Shown: positions 1-9,905, numbered from the stretch's first letter. The stretch: DNA of 64,000 nt from Pictodentalium vernedei (GCA_031216915.1 CM062295.1:177830927-177894926), one strand, 5' to 3'. Made by a program: numbers and translations. Notes: generated from the letters alone by a model not told the origin.

Positions 1-29
1 GGTTTGTATTGCTATGTGTCTGTTTTGCA

Positions 30-563
30 ATGGGCAGATTTTTTCTCCATTCTGACCCTTTACCCAACCTAACGGCCAAAACCGGTCAGTGCTATTCACA
101 AAAATCGCCAATTAATTTTCATTATTGTTTTCATTTTTTGTCTCAAAAACATAGGTTATGACCCCTATTTGGAACGAGCTCATCGAGCTCGTTCCAAAGA
201 GGGGGTCATAACCTATGTTTTTGAGACAAAAAATGAAAAAAAATAGTTCTTCAAGAATTTTGTTTGCAGTGTCGTCTGCTTTTCATGTTAGGTAAAGGGT
301 TAACTGCTTTACTCAAACAAATCAAATGAACATCAAAGGTATGAAGACTTGTGATGTAGCACTTGTTTCAAGTCGAGTATTGTCAGTCAATTCAGGCAGA
401 AGACACTTGACAAGAAACAACTGCTCAGGTTATTCAACTTTTAGTTCTTACTGTTATTCAAAATTTCATTGATAGATGAATTTGCCCATACAACATTGGA
501 GGCGAGTGCACTTGACTTAATGCTCTTGCTTCTCTGTGTTAAATAAATTCCCAATTTAATCCT
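30..563. repeat. Duplicated intron block, copy 1
   Basis: This stretch recurs at 1893-2420 with only scattered differences, about 1.86 kb downstream, in the same orientation. Each copy contains one TTAA-type foldback element plus the same roughly 260 bp of following unique sequence. The two copies flank the first TRPM exon of the window. The similarity stops after the shared 'aaattcccaattta'. No exon is duplicated with it. Confidence 0.85.
56..299. mobile_element. TTAA foldback element, family A, copy A1
   Basis: A 244-bp non-autonomous element begins CCCTTTACCC and ends GGTAAAGGG, followed by TTAA at 300-303. The centre is a long inverted repeat around GAACGAGCTC. The left TTAA is missing: the sister copy at 1919 shows that a short stretch between two CCCTTT motifs was lost here. 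TTAA targets and CCCTTT ends are typical of piggyBac-superfamily MITEs. The superfamily assignment is inference because no transposase is present. Confidence 0.8.
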
Positions 564-793
564 TTGCAATGTAAGTTTTCAATGAAAACAGACAGACCCT
601 TTTCCAAACATAATGATGGATTTCAACCAAATAATACATGGAACTTGAACAGGTACTTTTGTATGTAGAATTCATTACTTTTGTTGTATGAATGCCAAGA
701 AATTCTTGGGGAAATTAATCCTTATCAGCACTGTTTCTTGGGAGCCACTAATTGAATCAAGCTTACTGACATTTTTTTAATCGTACATTCCAG

Positions 794-999
794 TCAACAA
801 GCTGGAAAAGAATTAATGGATGAGGAAAGTGTCAAAAAAATCCTGATGGACACTTTTGGTGTAACTGATGTAGAAAATGGTGTTGCATTGGTGAAGATAT
901 GCTTGCAGAAATCACATCTCCTGACAGTTTATACCATCACAGAGGAACAAGACCCATACAGAAACATTACAGAAACTCTTGTTAAGGCAGTTTTCAGAG
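794..999 (+). CDS. TRPM: TRPM channel exon 1 of window (melastatin homology region)
   Basis: An internal exon of a TRPM-family cation channel. The acceptor 'cattccag' ends at 793 and the donor is 'gtaatt' from 1000. It carries one base in and one base out (phase 1 in, phase 1 out). It encodes about 68 residues, including 'MDTFGVTDVEN' and 'VKICLQKSHLLTVYTITEE', which match the TRPM pattern 'xCMxKKxLITVYR' followed by a helix 'DIxxAILxALLK', here 'NITETLVKAVFRG'. This is the cytoplasmic melastatin homology region before the membrane domain. The next exon at 4577 completes its split codon to Ala. The ATG at 816 is internal and is not a start. Earlier exons must lie upstream of the window. Confidence 0.8.
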
Positions 1000-1028
1000 G
1001 TAATTATGTTCCTAATACTTCACTTTAA

Positions 1029-1280
1029 CCCTTCACCCAACCTGAATAGTAGGCGACACTTACAAAATAATTTGTGAATAAGTAAAATGCTCATGTTTTG
1101 CCTCAAAAACCTAGCCTATGACCCCCATTGAAATGAGCTTGTTGCTTCCATTCTAATTGCAAAGAGTGGTTATAAGCTATGTTTTTGAGAGAAAAAAAAA
1201 CTGAGAAAAAAATTAAATTTGAATAGTAATTATGGTGAATAGCACTGACCACATTTTTTTCCATTATGTTAGTTGAAGGG
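1029..1280. mobile_element. TTAA foldback element, diverged family A copy A4
   Basis: TTAA lies at 1025-1028 and 1281-1284, with CCCTTCACCC and GAAGGG ends. The body carries 'ctcaaaaacctagcctatgac' type family-A sequence and its inverted partner near 1165-1190. The palindrome is eroded. The element starts only 29 bp after the exon donor at 1000. Confidence 0.65.
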
Positions 1281-1892
1281 TTAATTGAGACACTGAAAAT
1301 ACAGAGGAGCTCTGTTAGCCCTAACCTCTCAACCTGCTGAGCATAGTTTTTAAACATTTTCAAATCTAGGAGGAAGCTGGCGTAACCACCGAGCAGAAGC
1401 GAGCAGCTCTCAGACTTCCTAGCATATAAGCCAGGCCCTCTGCACTCTGATGTCAAAATACCAAACTTATCAGTTGAAAATTTTTCCCACAATGCAACTA
1501 AGAATTTAAAAAATTTTTATCTTGTTCGACAGAGCTCATTGAGCTTGGCCACAACAAGATATAATTTGTTAAATTTTTCATGCCACATGGGCAATATTGA
1601 GTTAGTGACGAAAATTTTTAAATACTACCAGTGTGCTAGGAGTTAAGTACCTTTTATGCAATTACCCCTGGCAGGTACCAAAATTATCCACACAAGCCAG
1701 GTTAGAATTGACTGAACACAAATTATCCACACAAGCCAGGTTAGAATTGATGATCAAATTTTCCAGGCCAGCTAGGGTTAAAGAAAGAGAAGAAAATAAA
1801 GCCTTTCTCCTTCATTAAAACATTCAGAAAAAAACAGTATTTTTTTTAACAGGGGTTGAAGATTATCCCCATTCCCAATATGAATTTGGACA
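1281..1892. other. Intron sequence, no gene seen
   Basis: No exon is recognisable. Two things stand out. A direct repeat of about 31 bp ('aaattatccacacaagccag' and onward) occurs at 1680-1710 and 1721-1751. A stretch at 1495-1600 ('cacaatgcaact...atcttgttcgacagagctc') resembles sequence near 39,865-39,945 and 61,880-61,915 and is probably an eroded dispersed repeat. The reading frame on the minus strand at 1103-1492 has no supporting features. Confidence 0.5.
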
Positions 1893-2420
1893 ATTTTTTC
1901 TCCATTCTGACCCTTTAACCCTTTACCCAACATAATGGCCAAAACCAGCCAGCGCTATTCACAAAAATCTCCAATTAATTTTCATTATTGTTTTCATTTT
2001 TTGTCTCAAAAACATAGGTTATGACCCCTCTTTGGAACGAGCTCATTGAGCTCGTTCCAAAGAGGGGTCATAACCTATGTTTTTGAGACAAAAAATGAAA
2101 AAAAATAGTTCTTCAAGAATTTTGTTTGCAAGTGTCGTCTGCTTTTCATGTTAGGTAAAGGGTTAACTGCTTTACTCAAACAAATCAAATGAACATCAAA
2201 GATATGAAGACTTGTGATGTAGCACTTGTTTCAAGTCAAGTATTGTCGGTCAATTCAGGCAGAAGACACTTGACAAGAAACAACTGCTCAGGTTATTCAA
2301 CTTTTAGTTCTTACTGTTATTCAAAATTTCATTGATAGATGAATTTGCCCATACAACATTGGAGGCGAGTGCACTTGACTTAATGCTCTTGCTTCTTGAT
2401 GTTAAATAAATTCCCAATTT
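1893..2420. repeat. Duplicated intron block, copy 2
   Basis: Partner of 30-563, same orientation and very similar along its whole length. It contains foldback element A2, whose TTAA flanks are intact on both sides, and so shows the state before the small deletion in copy 1. Confidence 0.85.
1919..2162. mobile_element. TTAA foldback element, family A, copy A2
   Basis: A 244-bp element with TTAA at 1915-1918 and 2163-2166. It runs from CCCTTTACCC to GGTAAAGGG. The two arms around GAACGAGCTCATTGAGCTC pair perfectly through the core, including CTCTTTGG opposite CCAAAGAG. Non-autonomous and piggyBac-like by its ends (inference). Confidence 0.85.
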
Positions 2421-2689
2421 AGTTCACCTCGTGAATAGAAATATCCAACAGCTTTATGCAAGGAATTATGGGCCTAAATCTGACCTAAATTTGGTGGCGT
2501 TTGAACAGGAGCCTCAACAGGCAATTATGAAGAAGTCATTCGAGCAATGATCAAACTACTCTCATGGAGTTTTCCAGTTTAAATTGACAGCCAAGACTAC
2601 TAGAAATCACTGTCAAGTCTCTTGACATGCAAGTAATAGTTTGGTGCACTTTAGTCAAAATTGTCCTGTCACTTAAGGGTTAATGGAAC

Positions 2690-3415
2690 CAGGGACATGG
2701 CTAGAGGTTTCCGATTGGAGGGGTGTAGGGTATTGAATTTCTAATTAGGGGAAGGATGGGGGAGGGGGAATCTGGTCCTCTCCGTAGTTGGAAATTTACT
2801 ACCTAGGAAGATTTTGAAAATGAAGCCATGAAAGGGGGCATAAAATTGATTCTGGTAACTGAAGTGCCAACACATTTATGATAGAATTATCAGGTTATTA
2901 TTATTGGGTATTCTTCTGGGAACTGAATATGTGCTAAACAAATGCTCAAGATTAGAACTTTGAACAATTCACAGTGTCCTAACATTAAATCAGATCAATT
3001 TTCGATGTTTCATCATTATGTAACTGTGAATGATGGAATTAACTCAGGATAACGATTTTACATGATGGGAATTTCTTGAAGTGCATTTCAAGGATTTTTT
3101 TTATTGCAATAATTAAACATACTATAGAAATCTCATACCGATTGACATCATGCATACTTATGTAGCTCAATATTGCATATGTTGTAGTTGTAAATAGTAA
3201 CAGTTGGAATTTTTGCAGATTTGAAACCAAGTTGGAATTTTGGGAAGTAAAGGAGACATCATCATTGCAAAAGCAGCTCTAAAATCCAGATAGATGGAAT
3301 TTCCAACTACTCATGACTTGCCCTCCGAATTTCCAACTACAGGAAATTTGGGCCAGGATTGGGGAAAGGGGGGATGGGGGGGGGGGGGGGGGGGGGGTGA
3401 CACACACACCCCTGT
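2690..3415. repeat. Dispersed repeat R1, copy 1
   Basis: The segment from 'gggacatggctagaggt' to 'gatgggaatttcttgaag' recurs at about 50,963-51,400 with moderate divergence. This copy continues to 'ggaatttccaactac' motifs near 3296-3345 and a 22-base poly-G run near 3376-3398. No coding potential was recognised. The class of repeat is unknown. Confidence 0.7.
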
Positions 3416-3500
3416 CACCACATCCCTGAATGGAAAACAAACGTTACAAGTGAAAAAATTACAGTGAAGAAGAATAGTCACATGGACAGAATTTGTTTAA

Positions 3501-3744
3501 CCCTTTACCCAAGATAACGGCCAAAAGCGGCCAGTGCTGTTCACAAAAATTCCCATTGAAATTTCATTATTTTTTTCATTTTTTGTGTCAAAAACATAGC
3601 TTTTGTCCCCTCATTGGAATGAGCTCATTGAGCTCGCTCCAATGAGAGGTCATTAGCTATGTTTTTAACGCAAAAAATGAAAAAAATTAGCTATTCAATA
3701 ATTTTGTTTGCATGTGTCATCTGCTTTTCATGTTAGGTAAAGGG
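3501..3744. mobile_element. TTAA foldback element, family A, copy A3
   Basis: TTAA at 3497-3500 and 3745-3748, ends CCCTTTACCC and GGTAAAGGG. The arms carry CTCATTGGA on the left and TCCAATGAG on the right, a change relative to A2 that is matched on both arms. The next foldback starts in the shared TTAA at 3745. Confidence 0.8.
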
Positions 3745-3748
3745 TTAA

Positions 3749-3976
3749 TTCCTTTACTAACATGACAAGATGGAAACATTTACCATTCTAGAATGACTAA
3801 AAAAAAACATTTTCCTCAAATACATACCCCAAATTGTAAAGAGCTTGTTGAGTGCATTCCATTGAGAGCATAATAAGCTATGTTTGAAGGAAAAAACTGA
3901 AAATATAATAAAATTTGAAGGGCATTTTTTGGTGAATACCACTGGCTGAATGTGGCCAGTATATTAAGCAGAAGGC
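3749..3976. mobile_element. Eroded TTAA foldback element A5
   Basis: Directly abuts A3 across one TTAA. It carries 'cctcaaatacat', 'gagcttgttgagtgcattcc' and 'ataagctatgtttgaagg', which are decayed family-A core motifs. The right end is poorly defined near 'gaaggctaaccc'. Confidence 0.5.
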
Positions 3977-3979
3977 TAA

Positions 3980-4186
3980 CCCTTTACCTAATGAATTGGA
4001 AACATCCACTTATGTAATTTACAAATTGAGCAGAAATTTCAACCAAACCATATCATGTGAAATATCATTGGAACATGCTTGTCGAGCTCATTCCAATGAG
4101 AGGGTCACATGATATGATCTTGTTGAAAAATGTGAAAAAACAGTATTCAAAATGATAAATTTTGATATCGAGTGCATTGGGTAAAA
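3980..4186. mobile_element. Foldback element, family B, diverged copy B1
   Basis: Begins CCCTTTACCTAATG and ends near 'gcattgggtaaaa'. The inner arms read 'aaaccatatcatgtga' and 'tcacatgatatgatcttgtt', the family-B signature, around 'ggaacatgcttgtcgagctc'. It is the third foldback in a row from 3501. Confidence 0.6.
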
Positions 4187-4576
4187 TTTTGGTTAATCAC
4201 TAAGGAGCACAATAGAGATGAGTGAAAATCACCAAGCTTAGTCTATATTTGCAAGTCAGAGAAATGAGGTGAGTGAGCTGGTCGTTTTTTTGAAAATCAT
4301 TTTTGTGCCAGGGTAAATCCCTTTACATTCCAATATTTTTACTTGAGAAATGCCTTTTCCGCCAGATATGATTGTTTATTCTCTAAGGACAAATTTTAGG
4401 GACAAATTTTATGAGAGTTATAGATTGCACATGACCAAGTGGCAGATCTCAGATGTGGAGCTTTGGGGTTTGGGAGTGGGAGGGGAACCACACTTCAGTC
4501 ATGGGTAGCAGTAATTTGGAGATAAGCATACCTCACTGTCAGATGCATAATATACAATTTTTCCCATATTTTTCAG

Positions 4577-4719
4577 CTGGAGATGAAGAGAAGTTGAATG
4601 ACTTGATGATATATGCTCTTATAGCAAATGATGTCAGTCTTGTTGAAATGCTGTTGGATCATGGCCTGTTGATGGAGAATTTCCTGACTACTGGAGCTTT
4701 GCTCTATCTTTACAACAAA
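4577..4719 (+). CDS. TRPM: TRPM channel exon 2 of window
   Basis: The acceptor 'catatttttcag' ends at 4576 and the donor 'gttagt' starts at 4720. The exon begins with two bases that complete an Ala codon with exon 1 and ends in phase 0. It encodes 'DLMIYALIANDVSLVEMLLD' followed by 'HGLLMENFLT' and 'LLYLYNK'. This matches the TRPM block 'ALVLDRVDFVKLLLENG' then 'FLT...L..LYN', an ankyrin-like helical part of the cytoplasmic melastatin homology region. The 'LLYLYN' ending resembles TRPM2 more than TRPM1/3/6/7. The usual preceding 'LALAWDRVDIA' block was not found between this exon and the last. Confidence 0.85.
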
Positions 4720-4817
4720 GTTAGTACACTTGTTGCTGATATTTAAAAAAAATAATAATAAATTATATAATAGTAATTATTTTAGAGAGAGCCTTAAATC
4801 TATACACAGGGTGCTCT

Positions 4818-4868
<51 letters not shown>

Positions 4869-4870
4869 TT
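4818..4870. repeat. (TTTA)n microsatellite
   Basis: About thirteen TTTA units follow 'ctctttatt'. They form the A-rich tail, in reverse orientation, of the adjoining minus-strand SINE. Confidence 0.9.
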
Positions 4871-5210
4871 CATTGGCGTTTAAGGTCACATATTTAAATC
4901 GTGACCATGACAGTTTTATGGCTGGGGGAAGCTAGAGTACCTGGAGAGAGCCACCGAACATCGACGAGCAACTGTCAGCTCCTCAACATTCTAACTCTGT
5001 TCAAGCAGGGTTACAGCAGTTGAAGACATGTGCACCATCGACGTGCAGTGTGCCTTAGTACATGGCATCAGTGTGCCCTGATGCAGGCAACCGGGATAAA
5101 GTGCCTTGCCCAAGGACACGATGTGGATTGCCCTGGATGCGGATCGAACTCGGTACCTCTAGTATAGAAGTCCAACAGTCTACCACTGAGCCACCAGCCC
5201 ACCACACTCC
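4870..5210 (-). mobile_element. tRNA-derived SINE, copy 1
   Basis: Read on the minus strand, the element starts with a polymerase III A-box-like TGGCTCAGTGGTAGA (complement at 5179-5193) and a B-box-like GAGTTCGATCC (complement near 5142-5152). It then carries a central TGTCCTTGGGCAAGGCACTT motif and ends with GTGACCTTAAA, CCAAT and an AAATAAAT tail. This head, body and tail layout is that of a tRNA-headed SINE. Confidence 0.8.
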
Positions 5211-5400
5211 TGTATTTGTGTATAAAGAAAAAGAAAAGTAGATAAGTAAATTGGCAGATTAGTTGTGGTGATTCAGAAATGTCCTCCTACACTATATAGA
5301 ATTAAGTTGTAACTTGCTGAGGGCTACATTTTTTTGGTGGTCTGAATTTGTTTATCAAAATTTGTTTTTTTTTACAAATTTTTGAAGAATGCCATATCCT
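5085..5400. repeat. Segmental repeat shared with 15237-15545, copy 1
   Basis: The similarity covers the SINE head and continues into downstream non-SINE sequence ('gtgtataaagaaaaagaaaa', 'ggtgattcagaaatgtcctc', 'caaaatttgttttt'). The two loci therefore share a larger unit than a SINE insertion alone: either a duplication or a bigger composite element. Confidence 0.75.
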
Positions 5401-5628
5401 TTTGAACCCTGATGCCCTGAATGTTATCATAACATAAATTACTATATAATGTGAAATGGGTGAGTCTTTCTCTCCCATTTTGAAGTTAAGTTATAATTTA
5501 AACCTGAAGGGCCATAGGATTTATACTGTTGTAGGATTAAATTATCTCTAATCCTCTTGTTTAGTTAATTGTCTTCTGGAGACTGCAAGCTCTGTAAAAA
5601 TTTATGCATATGATGTTGAAAGGGTAAA

Positions 5629-5880
5629 CCCTTTACCCAGTGCATTTACCCAATGCACAGGATATAAAAATTTATTATTTTAATTATTGGTTTTTTTTTT
5701 AATTTTTTCAAAAAAGTTCTACAAAACCATATTTTGTGATCCCTCATTTGAACAAGCTACCTGAGTTCATTCCCATGAGGGGTCACATGATATGGTTTTG
5801 TTGAAAAAAATTTTAGTATCTGTTTTATTTCAACTGCTTAATTTGAAAAAATATGTGGGCAGATGCACCCAATTCGTAAC
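5629..5880. mobile_element. Foldback element, family B, copy B2
   Basis: Starts CCCTTTACCC after 'gggtaaa' and ends near 'cacccaattcgtaac'. The arms 'acaaaaccatattttgtgat' and 'tcacatgatatggttttgtt' flank a decayed GAGCTC core. The right terminus has lost its GGGTAAAGGG. Confidence 0.55.
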
Positions 5881-5906
5881 AGAAGAGATGTCAAACAGCA
5901 TGTAAC

Positions 5907-6126
5907 AAGCCTGAAAATAAGCAATCTGTCATTTGCAGAATGAGGTCCCCAGAGGGTGAACTTGCTGATGCTATCCCATACAGTGTGCCAATTTATCCTT
6001 TGGGTACCTCTTGCTGTTTATGCTTGAGACATTGATTCAGAATGCGGTTCACAGAGGGTAAATTTAGTGATGCTACCCTCTGGAGTCCTCATTCTGCTGA
6101 TAACAGTCTGCTTATTTTCAGGCTTG
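5907..6126. mobile_element. Foldback element, family G, copy G1
   Basis: Terminal inverted repeats 'agcctgaaaataagc' and 'gcttattttcaggct' are followed inward by matching 'tctgtcat...gaggtccccagaggg' type sequence. Related copies are at 19476-19709 and 46214-46468. A CAGG..-type end suggests hAT, but I could not define a clean target duplication. The forward reading frame at 6042-6389 merely runs across this element and its neighbour. Confidence 0.65.
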
Positions 6127-6222
6127 AACAACATATAAAAAAGCAATATGACAAACTGATTCATAAACACTTTCTGTGTCATCAATGTGAAAACTTTAAA
6201 GTTGGAAGACTACAAGCTTTAA

Positions 6223-6454
6223 CCCTTTACCCAACGCAGACGATATCAAAATTTATTTTTTTAAATATCATTTTTTCAAATTTTTCCAAAAATTTCAACA
6301 AAACCATATCATGTGACCCCTCATTGGAACGAGCTCGTTCCAACGAGGGGTCACATGATATGGTTTTGTTGAAATTTTTGGAAAAATAATATTTTTTCAA
6401 CTACTGAATTTGCATATTACGCGGGCGGATGCTGGCGATTCGTTGGGTAAAGGG
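6223..6454. mobile_element. TTAA foldback element, family B, copy B3
   Basis: TTAA at 6219-6222 and 6455-6458, ends CCCTTTACCCAACG and CGTTGGGTAAAGGG. The arms 'ttcaacaaaaccatatcatg' and 'catgatatggttttgttgaa' flank GAACGAGCTCGTTC. It is 232 bp long and well preserved. Confidence 0.85.
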
Positions 6455-6740
6455 TTAACTGGTAGAATGATAAAGTAAATTTTGTTATGGTAAATTGTTC
6501 TGTATATTATTCTTGATATAATTTATTAGAGAGTGTCAATAACACTCTCCAATTTATTACATACCTATTACTTTTCCTCCAGTTCCATATTTACAAATCC
6601 ATGAGGAACACAATTTCCACATAGATTTCCATTGATGGACTATTTGTCCACCTGATGTCATAGATCCATCAAAAGAACTAAACTCCGCCATTTTCATAAT
6701 CAGCCAATCGAAAAGTCATATTCTGCACCAGATTATTTTG

Positions 6741-6838
6741 GAAACTGCAGTGACAGCCGATAAATCGAATGTCACTTGGAAAATTGTTCAAATCCACCGA
6801 AATTAAGCTTATTTTATAAATGGGGAATGATTTTATAA
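6741..6838 (-). repeat. Direct repeat bounding Penelope-like fragment, proximal copy
   Basis: About 98 bp beginning 'gaaactgcagtgacagccga' is nearly identical to 7374-7470 in the same orientation. The two copies bound a Penelope-like coding fragment. Penelope-like elements commonly carry such direct repeats (pLTRs) through head-to-tail arrangement. The pLTR label is inference. Confidence 0.7.
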
Positions 6839-6853
6839 ATATATACCACTTAA

Positions 6854-7373
6854 TTATAAGTCCTTTCTGTTCAGGCCAAATGGTTGTAGTGTTTTAAGTG
6901 TGAATATCCAATGGACTTCACTCATTCGGTGCTGGTCCATATTTGTCGAAGGTTCCGGGTCGGAGTGTAGTACTTGTATAATACGGTAGCGAATGTCAGA
7001 AAAAGAATGATTAGGGCCATTAAAGTGAATGGCAATGGGTGTGTCCCGTATATGTCTAATGTCCGCCATATGTTCGCGGATGCAGATATTGAAGTGTCTC
7101 TTTGTTTCACCAACATATTGTTTACCACATTGGTTACAGTGTATTAAGTATATGCAATTTCTGGTCAAGCAATTGGTGCTGTGTGGGCCCTTGAAACGTT
7201 TTTAGTGATTTTACTCTGGAACCATAATTTGGTTGGCATGTTTTGGCAGTTTGCCTTGGTGCATTCGGTACATGGGTTGGCAATGGTTTTGCCACTCTGT
7301 TCGTAGAGCGGGGGTAATTTAGCTCGTGTGAGGAGGTCTTTGCGGGAGGGGTTACAGCGGCGGGCTAAGAGGA
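6854..7373 (-). pseudogene. Penelope-like retroelement fragment with GIY-YIG endonuclease
   Basis: On the minus strand, 6854-7168 encodes 104 residues with 'CIYLIHCNQCGKQYVGET' near the start. This is the GIY-YIG-type core of Penelope-like elements (Y-L then Y-V-G-E-T), followed by 'IREHMADIRH', 'HFNGPNHSFSDI' and a C-terminal 'LKTLQPFGLN'. Upstream, in a different frame up to 7373, 'NPSRKDLLTRAKLPP' and a Cys-rich 'CTECTKANC' match the linker that joins the reverse transcriptase to the endonuclease. The frame change near 7168 and the absence of the reverse transcriptase show a dead, 5'-truncated copy. Its nuclease would cut DNA for retrotransposition. It is not part of the host gene. Confidence 0.8.
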
Positions 7374-7470
7374 AACTGCAGTGACAGCCGATAAATCGAA
7401 TGTCACTTGGAAAATTGTTCAAATCCACCAAAATTAAACTTATTTTATAAATGGGGAATGATTTTATAAC
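7374..7470 (-). repeat. Direct repeat bounding Penelope-like fragment, distal copy
   Basis: Near-identical to 6741-6838. It begins exactly where the recognisable Penelope-like coding sequence stops, which supports a junction between two tandem partial copies. Confidence 0.7.
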
Positions 7471-8300
7471 ACTCAAGTTTTGACTTTGAAGTGTATTTCT
7501 GTCGCATAATGGTAGCGAATTTCTTAAAAATACAAACAAATAACCTATTTGTAAACAGTTTTCATTTATATTTTTCAGCTTACATATTGATCTGTCACAC
7601 ATATTTGCCAGTCACACTGGAGTTTTGTTTTTGTTTTTATGTCAAGCAGACAGAACTGTATGATGTTTGAATTTTTAAATTAATGGATTATATGTCATAG
7701 AGACATGTAATAAACACAGAACACTACAATGTATGAATGCATTGTTCAATACAGCAATAATGCCATTGTGGAAGGATAGAACTGAAGGTTGTACCTCTCA
7801 TTCTATCCTTCCACTCTGCCATATTGACAAATGCATTCACACATCGTGATGTTCTGTGTATATATTTTTGCAACACAAATTTCATATGATCAGAAATAAT
7901 TTTGTTTGCAAGAGAATATGAAGAAGTCCACAGAATATGAAACCTATTAATCACAGTACTAGTCAATGAAGCCCAAATGTGAGCTTCTATCACTCCTCCA
8001 ATTAAATAATAATGCGAAAATGTGCAGGCTTTTGTTGGGAAAACTGGCCAAAGAAGCTGAAAACAACAGTTTCCAATGCTATATTGTCAAATGATAGCTG
8101 ATGTTTACAGTTATAACTTACAGCAATATTTGCTTTGATTAGAAAAATTTGAATATGATCAATCAGTTTATCATAAAATATGGACATTGCATGAAATAGT
8201 GACATTTTATCTTTTTGATAAAGACTATATGATCTAAAATGTAGAATGGAGTAACACATGTTAAGTTACTGTGATGTTTTCATGCTTCCCAAAACTTTTT
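7471..8300. other. Intron sequence, no gene seen
   Basis: Both strands contain only short uninformative frames. A small hairpin ('ggaaggataga' near 7771 with 'tctatccttcc' near 7802) is the only structure noticed. Confidence 0.4.
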
Positions 8301-9370
8301 CAGGGGCGTATATAGCAGCTGCTCTGTCCATCCATTTGTCTGTCCATCTGTCCACTCATCTGTATTACCATTCATCCTTTCAAAGTTTATCCAATTGATG
8401 CATAAAAATGATTCAATAAACAGATCATACTCATACTTTACATGTTGTGCACTTACGATTTGATGGTTTGCCATGATCTTGAACCAAGGTCACAAGGTCA
8501 AGGTCACGGACCAATTGTGTGTTCTTACTTTGTCCTGTCCATAAACTTTGATTCAATGGACAGATCTTGTTCATACTTCACATAACCTTTGCTCATGACT
8601 TGAGGGTTTGTCTTAACCTTGTCCCAATGTTATAACTCAGAGGTCAAGGTCACCCGCTGGGTGTGTATTCCAACTTATCCAGTCTATAACAGTGGATGGG
8701 CCTTGTTCATACTTCTCACAATGCTTGGTTATTACTCAAGGATGTGTCATGACCTTATCCCAAGTTCATAACCCAAGGTTAAGGTCATCAACCAATTGAG
8801 TGTTCTAAGTTTGTCTGGTCCATACAAAATGATTCAATGGACAGATATTGTTCATATCATACTTCACACAATGCTTGCTCATGGTTCAAGATCAGAACTA
8901 TAAGGTCAAAGTCACAGACCATTTCTGTGTTCTAACTTCGTTAGGTCCATAAAAATTGATTCAATTAACACATCTTGTCCATATCTCACACAATGTATGC
9001 TGATGACTCAGAGGTGAATTATGACCTTGGCCCCAAAGTAATCAATTAAGGGTCAAGGTCATAGACCATTTATTCATTCTAAGTTTGTCTTGCCCATACA
9101 AAATGATTCTACGGAAAGAACATGTTCATACTTCACACATTGCTTGCTCATAACTTTTGAGTGTTTCATGATCTGGACCAAGGGTCTCAACTCCAAGGTC
9201 AAGGTCACAGGCCTTTTGTCCATTCTAACTTAGTCCAGTACATAAAAATGATTCAGTGGACAGATCTTGTTCATACGTTACATGATGCATGCTCATGGTC
9301 AGTTGTATGTCTTGCCCTTGACCAAAGGTCATAACTTCAAGGTCACAGAATGTTCACTTCTCATAGCATA
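8300..9370. repeat. Tandem array T1 of about 150-bp units carrying AGGTCAAGGTCA
   Basis: Roughly seven diverged units each contain 'aaaatgattcaatggacaga', 'cttgttcatacttcacacaa', 'gctcatgactc', a 'tgaccttg' stretch and 'aaggtcaaggtcac', then 'gtccagtccataaa'. Units differ by small insertions and deletions. Non-coding. Similar GGTCA-rich arrays are, from memory, common in mollusc genomes. Confidence 0.8.
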
Positions 9371-9656
9371 TGCCAAAACAAATATTATTTAAAGGCTTGT
9401 ACACAATCTATTTTCATTGAAGATTTCTCACTTACACTTGTTTGAAAGAGTTTCTCACCTTTGTATTACAAACTATCCCTGTCATGCCTTCTCTTTTGAG
9501 CTCTTTTCTTGGGAGCATCCATCAGCTCTGCTGATATATACTGGTTACTGGGATACAGTAGTATTTGAATATACCAACTTCTTAATTTTCTAATGTGTCT
9601 CTCAACCCTTAACCTAGTATAATGGCCATATCCAGCAAGCATTATTCATAAAATCG

Positions 9657-9905
9657 CCTTTCATGTTTTATATTTTAACTGGTAGAGTGCTGGAAGCCCA
9701 TATTTGGGCTTTGTTCAGAAGTGCAGGTACCAAGACTTAAAGGCTTATATATTCTGTAGACATGCATCATATTATCATTTAAGTAAAACTATTTAGTGTG
9801 TAAGGGTTTGTCTTGTTAAGCTCCCGACTTGGTCTGAGGGGGTATCTAGTGGAGAGCTGCGTACGTTCATATGTTAGTACATTCGTACGTTCATATGTAA
9901 TGCAA
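9657..9905. repeat. Family K repeat fragment
   Basis: Begins TTAACTGGTAGAGTGCTGGAAGCCC and continues 'atatttgggctttgttcaga'. The same start occurs near 14153 and 58520, and its reverse complement near 20420-20466. TTAA at the edge again suggests a TTAA-targeting element. The right end is not defined. Confidence 0.45.

Noticed and set aside
816-1028. ATG at 816 as a gene start
   Set aside because: A good acceptor lies at 793 and the residues before the ATG continue the frame, so the ATG is internal to an exon.
2450-2550. Possible exon after 'atccaacag' reading LYARNYGPKSDLNLVAFEQE
   Set aside because: The acceptor is weak, no donor precedes the stop, and it does not resemble the missing TRPM block.
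6042-6389. 115-residue plus-strand frame
   Set aside because: It runs across the ends of two separate foldback elements and cannot be one gene.
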